From: Clostridia bacterium
Lineage (GTDB): Bacteria; Bacillota; Clostridia; Oscillospirales; CAG-272
Direction: 5' to 3'
DNA: 9,696 nucleotides
NCBI GenBank assembly: GCA_017958705.1
Contig: JAGDCE010000091.1
Span: forward strand, 1 to 9,696
Each line of letters opens with the position of its first letter. The stretch's first letter is position 1. Under the pieces are notes generated by a model. It saw only the letters and a program-made list of their open reading frames with translations, had not been told where the DNA came from and searched no databases. A program made the position numbers and the translations under genes. This document shows, in pieces, positions 6,244 through 9,696 of this stretch.

Positions 6244-7125
6244 TCAGCCGCCGTGTATTATCTTACCTCCGGCGGCGTCAAGGAACCGGGCGAGGCCGTT
6301 CGGCATTTTCTCGACGTCGGCAAGTCCCGTGTCGCCGAGCCTCACGATCTTGTTTGAGCCGTGATAGTCGCTGCCCGCCGTGACGAACATGCCGAAGCGG
6401 TCGGCAAGCTTCGTCATCTGGTCGCGGATCTTGGGCGTAAAGCCGGAATAATAAGCCTCAAGGCCCTTAAGTCCGTATTTTTTGAGCCGCTTCACGCGCT
6501 CCTCCATTTCCGCGCCGAGGATCAGCTGATCGCCGTCACCGTACGCCGGGTGCGCGAGTACGGGTATACCGCCGCCGCCAAGGATGCCCTCTATCGCCTC
6601 GCGCGGTCCGACGTGTTCGTCCGGCATACGCAGGCGGTTGATGTATTTTTCCATCGCTTCCTCTTTCGATTCTGCGTATCCGTATTTTACCATAAGGTTT
6701 GCGATATGCGGTTTCCCGGGGCACTCGACGGCGTAAAGCGCGTCGAGTTCATCTTTCGGGAACGTGAAGCCGAAGGCTTTATCGAGGAAAGAAATACGCT
6801 CCCCGACCTTGTTGAGCCGCTGGCGGCGCCCTTTTTCAACGACGCGGCAGAACGCCTCCGATCCCGTGTCGAAGCCGTATCCGAGTATGTGATATTTGCC
6901 GAGGCCGTCACTGCAGGAGAATTCTATACCGGTCAGAAAATCAGGATCCGAGCCGGAAAGTATCCCGGCTATGCGGACGCAGCCGCCGAACGAGTCGTGA
7001 TCGGTCACCGAAAACAGACCGATGCCGGCGTCCCTGACGCGCGAAAGAAGCGCGTCGGGCGTGTCGGTCCCGTCCGACGTATTCGTATGCATATGAAGAT
7101 CAATGATCCCGGTGACAGCCTTCAT
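6244..7125 (-). CDS. PHP domain phosphoesterase (TrpH/RNase AM-like)
   Basis: PHP proteins of this size are metal-dependent phosphoesterases; the closest characterised type (TrpH/YciV) acts on 3',5'-nucleoside bisphosphates or on 5' ends of short RNAs. All metal-binding motifs are visible in the 293-residue protein: DLHMHTNTSDG (9-19; His11, His13, Asp18), TDHDS (41-45; Asp42, His43), GIEFS (66-70; Glu68), YHILGYGFD (His79), PGKPHIANL (His140), VLAHPAY (His192) and the C-terminal GSDYHGSNK (251-259; Asp253, His255). It is therefore expected to be active, with a two- or three-metal centre. The insert between 80 and 200 is helical, as in TrpH. AAGGAG lies 12 nt before the ATG, rather far, and 16 bp separate this gene from the upstream fusion gene. 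Exact substrate is inferred from the family only. Confidence 0.9.
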   Translation of the reverse strand: MKAVTGIIDLHMHTNTSDGTDTPDALLSRVRDAGIGLFSVTDHDSFGGCVRIAGILSGSDPDFLTGIEFSCSDGLGKYHILGYGFDTGSEAFCRVVEKGRRQRLNKVGERISFLDKAFGFTFPKDELDALYAVECPGKPHIANLMVKYGYAESKEEAMEKYINRLRMPDEHVGPREAIEGILGGGGIPVLAHPAYGDGDQLILGAEMEERVKRLKKYGLKGLEAYYSGFTPKIRDQMTKLADRFGMFVTAGSDYHGSNKIVRLGDTGLADVEKMPNGLARFLDAAGGKIIHGG

Positions 7126-7141
7126 AACCGGTAAACGCTCC

Positions 7142-8719
7142 TTAAAGATTCTTTTTCAGCTTCAGTATGTTCTGTCCGTCTTTGTATTCGTATTCCACGC
7201 CGTCCATCAGTTTTTTCGTCATGAAAATGCCGAGACCGCCTATCTCGCGCTGATCGGCCGACAGCGTGACGTCCGGATCCGACTTTGCAAGCGGATCGTA
7301 CGGGACGCCGTGGTCGAGAAACGTCACGGTAACGGTGACCGGCGCTTCGGATATCTCGACGCGAACCGCCGCGTTGCCCTTGTCAGGCCGGTATGCGTAG
7401 CTTGTGATGTTGATGAATATCTCCTCTACCGCGACGTCGATCTGCATTTTCGCTCTTTGAGGACAGTCGGCCGCCTGCAGATGCTCGTCGACGAATTCCT
7501 GTACCTCGGAAAGGTTTCCGGGCTCCGCCTCAAGCTCTATTTCATTTGCGTTGAACGTCAGCGTGTCGATTTTGTCGAGAAGCTCGATAAGCTCTTTCGT
7601 CCAGAGCTCCGCTTCTTTCCTGCCGCTGTCAGTCTGATCATAACCGCGGCGGATCGAGCGGCGGATCAGACGCATATATCCGACGATGCGCGCCTTATCC
7701 TCTACCTCTTTCAGCTTACGTTCATTTCTGGTGCCGAGATACGCGGACAGCGCGCGGCGCCAGAAAAGACGTCCCGTATTGTGATCGAAGCCCTGGAATT
7801 TAAGGATCACGTCGTTGTCGTATTCCGAGAATCCGATAAAGGAATTGTACATGGGACCGAGCTCGAATATCGGATATCCGACGGAGAGCGTGTCCATGTC
7901 TATCAGAAGGACCTCGTCGTTCTGCAGTTCCACGTTTTTCGTATGATAGTCGCCGTGGATCATGTGATCGTCGTGCGGGACCGCTTCAACGAGCGAGACG
8001 AGCTTATCTCCGTATCCTTGCGGCAGATGATCCTTCATAAAGCGCGCGCAGTCGAGCGCTTTTTCCCTCATATCGGGCAGTTTGCCGTCCGGCACGAGCG
8101 TGCCGTGGATCTTTTTCAGCATCGCGGCGAACTCCATTGCGCACCAGTCGAGCTTTTCAGGTTCGCGGGCGAGGATCTTCGAAAACGAGCTCGCGTTCAG
8201 CAGCTCGAACACTGAGCCGTAGCTGTCGCCCACGCGGACGACGTCGTACGAGATCGCCGTCGGTATGCCTAGGATCAGCGCGAGCTTCGCGACCTCGCGC
8301 TCGTGTCTTATATCCTCGAGTGCGTCCGCGTTGTTGTAAACTTTTACGACGTTGTCCTGATCAATACGGTATATCGTGCCGTTCGCGCCGCGGCCGATCT
8401 CCTCGCAGCCCTCGACCGATACGACGCGATAAGCCTTTTCCACCTTCATCATCTCGGTGAAGCCCGTCATATCGAGGATCTCGTACACCTCGGAGCTGAC
8501 GTTGATTATGCAAAGATCGGGGTTGTTCTTTTTCAGACGAAGTATCACTCGCAGTCCGGCGCTTGAAATGTATTCGAGCTTTGAGGCGTCGAGCACAAGG
8601 GAGGCTTGCCCCGCACCGGCGATCTTTTCGTTAAGCTCACTCTCGACCTGCGCCGAGTTGTTTGAATCTATATGGCCGCAAAGCGGCAGTATCAGTTTAT
8701 CAGACATTTTCTTTTCCAT
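7142..8719 (-). CDS. Three-domain switch protein: STAS antagonist - APH-like kinase - RsbW/SpoIIAB-type serine kinase
   Basis: The 525-residue protein joins three modules. Residues 1-100 are a STAS domain of the anti-sigma-antagonist type with LEYISSAGLRV; by alignment on the Gly, Ser53 is the phospho-acceptor. Residues 103-385 are an aminoglycoside-phosphotransferase/TIGR02172-like kinase fold: GRGANGTIY (109-117), VVKVY (Lys126), IHGDYHTKN (254-262, catalytic Asp257 and Asn262), LLIDMD (metal Asp274). Residues 390-525 are a GHKL ATPase of the RsbW/SpoIIAB type: VAVEEIFINI with Glu433 and Asn437 in the spacing of SpoIIAB Glu46/Asn50, DHGVPYDPL (Asp469) and GGLGIFMTKKLMD. All catalytic residues look intact. 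The ATG at 8719 is chosen because AAGGAG lies 6 nt upstream; an in-frame ATG at 8707 is the main alternative. It overlaps the upstream PP2C gene by 20 bp. Known roles of the parts: STAS binds the kinase/anti-sigma, which phosphorylates it. Function of the whole is inferred. Confidence 0.9.
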   Translation of the reverse strand: MEKKMSDKLILPLCGHIDSNNSAQVESELNEKIAGAGQASLVLDASKLEYISSAGLRVILRLKKNNPDLCIINVSSEVYEILDMTGFTEMMKVEKAYRVVSVEGCEEIGRGANGTIYRIDQDNVVKVYNNADALEDIRHEREVAKLALILGIPTAISYDVVRVGDSYGSVFELLNASSFSKILAREPEKLDWCAMEFAAMLKKIHGTLVPDGKLPDMREKALDCARFMKDHLPQGYGDKLVSLVEAVPHDDHMIHGDYHTKNVELQNDEVLLIDMDTLSVGYPIFELGPMYNSFIGFSEYDNDVILKFQGFDHNTGRLFWRRALSAYLGTRNERKLKEVEDKARIVGYMRLIRRSIRRGYDQTDSGRKEAELWTKELIELLDKIDTLTFNANEIELEAEPGNLSEVQEFVDEHLQAADCPQRAKMQIDVAVEEIFINITSYAYRPDKGNAAVRVEISEAPVTVTVTFLDHGVPYDPLAKSDPDVTLSADQREIGGLGIFMTKKLMDGVEYEYKDGQNILKLKKNL

Positions 8720-9696
8720 CCTCTGCTCCTTTGTATTCAATACACAGCATGGTTATATCGTCGAACTGCTCCGCGCCGCCGGCGTACGCTTCTATCGCCG
8801 CGCTCATACCGGAAAGGACCTGTTTCGGCGATGCGCCGGGGTCGGCATTCAGCACGTCGAGCATCCGTCCGACTCCGAACAGCCTGTTTTCCTTATCGGA
8901 AGCCTCGGGCACGCCGTCGGTGTACAGGAAAAGCGAGGAGCCGGGCTGCAGCGTCATTTCGTAACCCTTGTATTTAATGTTTTCCATACCGCCTACGACG
9001 AATCCGTGCTTATCGCGGTAAAGCTCGTACACGCCGTCTTTATTGCGCAATACCGGGTATTCATGCCCGGCGTTTGCCGCCAGCAGCCTGCCGGTCGACA
9101 ACTGCAGAATACCGAGCCATACGGTGACGAACATATCGGCTTTGTTGTGCGCGCAGATGTTTTCGTTTACATAATCGAGGATCTGTTCGGGCGTGCCGCC
9201 CATTTTCGTTCTGTCGGTTATCAGTATGTTCGTGACCATCATGAACAGCGCGGCGGGTATGCCTTTACCGGAAACGTCGCCGATCGCGATCGCGAGATGA
9301 TCGTCGTCGATCAAAAAGAAGTTGTAGAAGTCGCCTCCGACTTCTTTCGCCGGAGTCATTGAGGCGTATATGTCGAAATCGTCTCTGTCCGGGAACGCCG
9401 GGAAGACGTTCGGTACGGAATTGTCCTGGATCGTACTTGCGAGCGACAGCTCCGCGCCGATGCGCTCCTTCTCCGCCGTCACAGCCGTCAGATTGTCGAC
9501 GTAGGAGCACATATCGCGCTCAAGCGTGTCGATCGAGTGCGCGAGATTCGAGATGACCTCGAATCTGCTGATATTGCCGAGCGCCTCGCCCCGCGTGTTC
9601 TCACGCGCGAAACGCGTCGCCTCGTCGGACACGCGCTGTACCGGAAGTACGAACTGGTTTCTTATGAAGAAGCCCGCCGATACCGATACCGCCAGC
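8700..9696 (-). CDS. Membrane HAMP-PP2C serine phosphatase, RsbU/SpoIIE type (5' end outside window)
   Basis: Phosphatases of this type dephosphorylate STAS antagonists and so switch on the partner-bound regulator. 331 residues are visible and the frame stays open to the window edge, so the start is beyond 9696. The GTG at 9632 is an internal codon: reading further upstream gives the end of a membrane helix (AVSVSAGFFI) followed by a HAMP-like linker (FVLPVQRVSDEATRFAR and onward, visible residues 15-68). A short coiled region ends in ELSLASTIQ (82-90). The PP2C domain follows, with KEVGGDFYNFF (metal Asp122), IAIGDVSGKG (Asp140), LLAANAGHEYPVL, LFLYTDGVPEA and FDDITM (Asp312, Asp313). A sensor domain probably lies upstream, outside the window. 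It ends 20 bp inside the fusion gene, which supplies a likely substrate in its STAS domain. Confidence 0.93.
   Translation of the reverse strand, partial: LAVSVSAGFFIRNQFVLPVQRVSDEATRFARENTRGEALGNISRFEVISNLAHSIDTLERDMCSYVDNLTAVTAEKERIGAELSLASTIQDNSVPNVFPAFPDRDDFDIYASMTPAKEVGGDFYNFFLIDDDHLAIAIGDVSGKGIPAALFMMVTNILITDRTKMGGTPEQILDYVNENICAHNKADMFVTVWLGILQLSTGRLLAANAGHEYPVLRNKDGVYELYRDKHGFVVGGMENIKYKGYEMTLQPGSSLFLYTDGVPEASDKENRLFGVGRMLDVLNADPGASPKQVLSGMSAAIEAYAGGAEQFDDITMLCIEYKGAEDGKENV
8726..8731 (-). promoter_or_regulatory. Ribosome binding site that sets the start of the STAS-kinase fusion gene
   Basis: AAGGAG on the minus strand sits 6 nt before the ATG at 8719 and lies within the 3' coding end of the PP2C gene. 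It favours 8719 over the ATG at 8740, which precedes the site, and over the later ATG at 8707. Confidence 0.65.

Noticed and set aside
7103..8215. Long plus-strand open frame (370 codons) opposite the fusion gene
   Set aside because: It overlaps the kinase and ATPase domains on the other strand, has no convincing ribosome binding site or domain, and its composition is typical of antisense reading.
9630..9632. GTG as the start of the PP2C gene
   Set aside because: The frame continues upstream to the window edge and gives a membrane helix end plus the beginning of a HAMP linker, so this is an internal valine.
1..9696. CRISPR array, insertion sequence, tRNA, rRNA or prophage remains
   Set aside because: No direct repeat series, transposase motif, cloverleaf or phage structural gene was seen; the DUF5131 gene alone is not evidence of a prophage.

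Overview
The window looks like chromosomal DNA from a bacterium of the Clostridia/Firmicutes type, possibly an uncultured gut member with moderately high GC. The best evidence is the rplU-prp-rpmA cluster: its L27 carries the N-terminal extension typical of Firmicutes and a few other lineages, and the cysteine protease Prp that removes it lies between the two ribosomal genes. Codon use and gene spacing are ordinary, the standard code fits every gene, and I see no mobile element, tRNA, rRNA or CRISPR array. Coding density is very high: the longest non-coding stretch is the 144 bp before rplU, so no gap exceeds 300 bp.

Plus strand, 1-2620. The window opens inside lgt (prolipoprotein diacylglyceryl transferase), which ends in an unusual 100-residue, very acidic tail. 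lgt overlaps folD (one-carbon folate metabolism) by 17 bp. A consensus sigma-70 promoter (TTGACA, 17 bp, TATAAT) and a short leader with a nested hairpin then drive rplU-prp-rpmA. A strong GC-rich hairpin with a T-tract closes this block. obgE, the common next gene in this cluster, is absent.

Minus strand, 9696 down to 2631. Seven tightly packed genes run toward the same terminator. In transcription order they are: (1) a HAMP-PP2C (RsbU/SpoIIE-type) phosphatase whose 5' end lies beyond the window; (2) a STAS / aminoglycoside-phosphotransferase-like kinase / RsbW-type ATPase fusion; (3) a PHP-domain phosphoesterase; (4) a GNAT acetyltransferase; (5) a lipoprotein tyrosine/dual-specificity phosphatase; (6) a DUF5131 (Gp37/Gp68) radical-SAM-like protein with two cysteine clusters; (7) a sialate-O-acetylesterase-family hydrolase. 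Gaps run from a 20 bp overlap to 52 bp, so this may be one long operon, although its promoter is not in view.

The most interesting part is genes 1 and 2. Together they encode all three enzymatic or binding roles of a partner-switching circuit (phosphatase, antagonist, serine kinase/anti-sigma), with antagonist and kinase in one polypeptide and a second, unrelated kinase-like domain between them. No sigma factor or other obvious target is encoded in the window. The remaining minus-strand genes look like a mixed housekeeping/accessory set, and I cannot infer a shared pathway from sequence alone.
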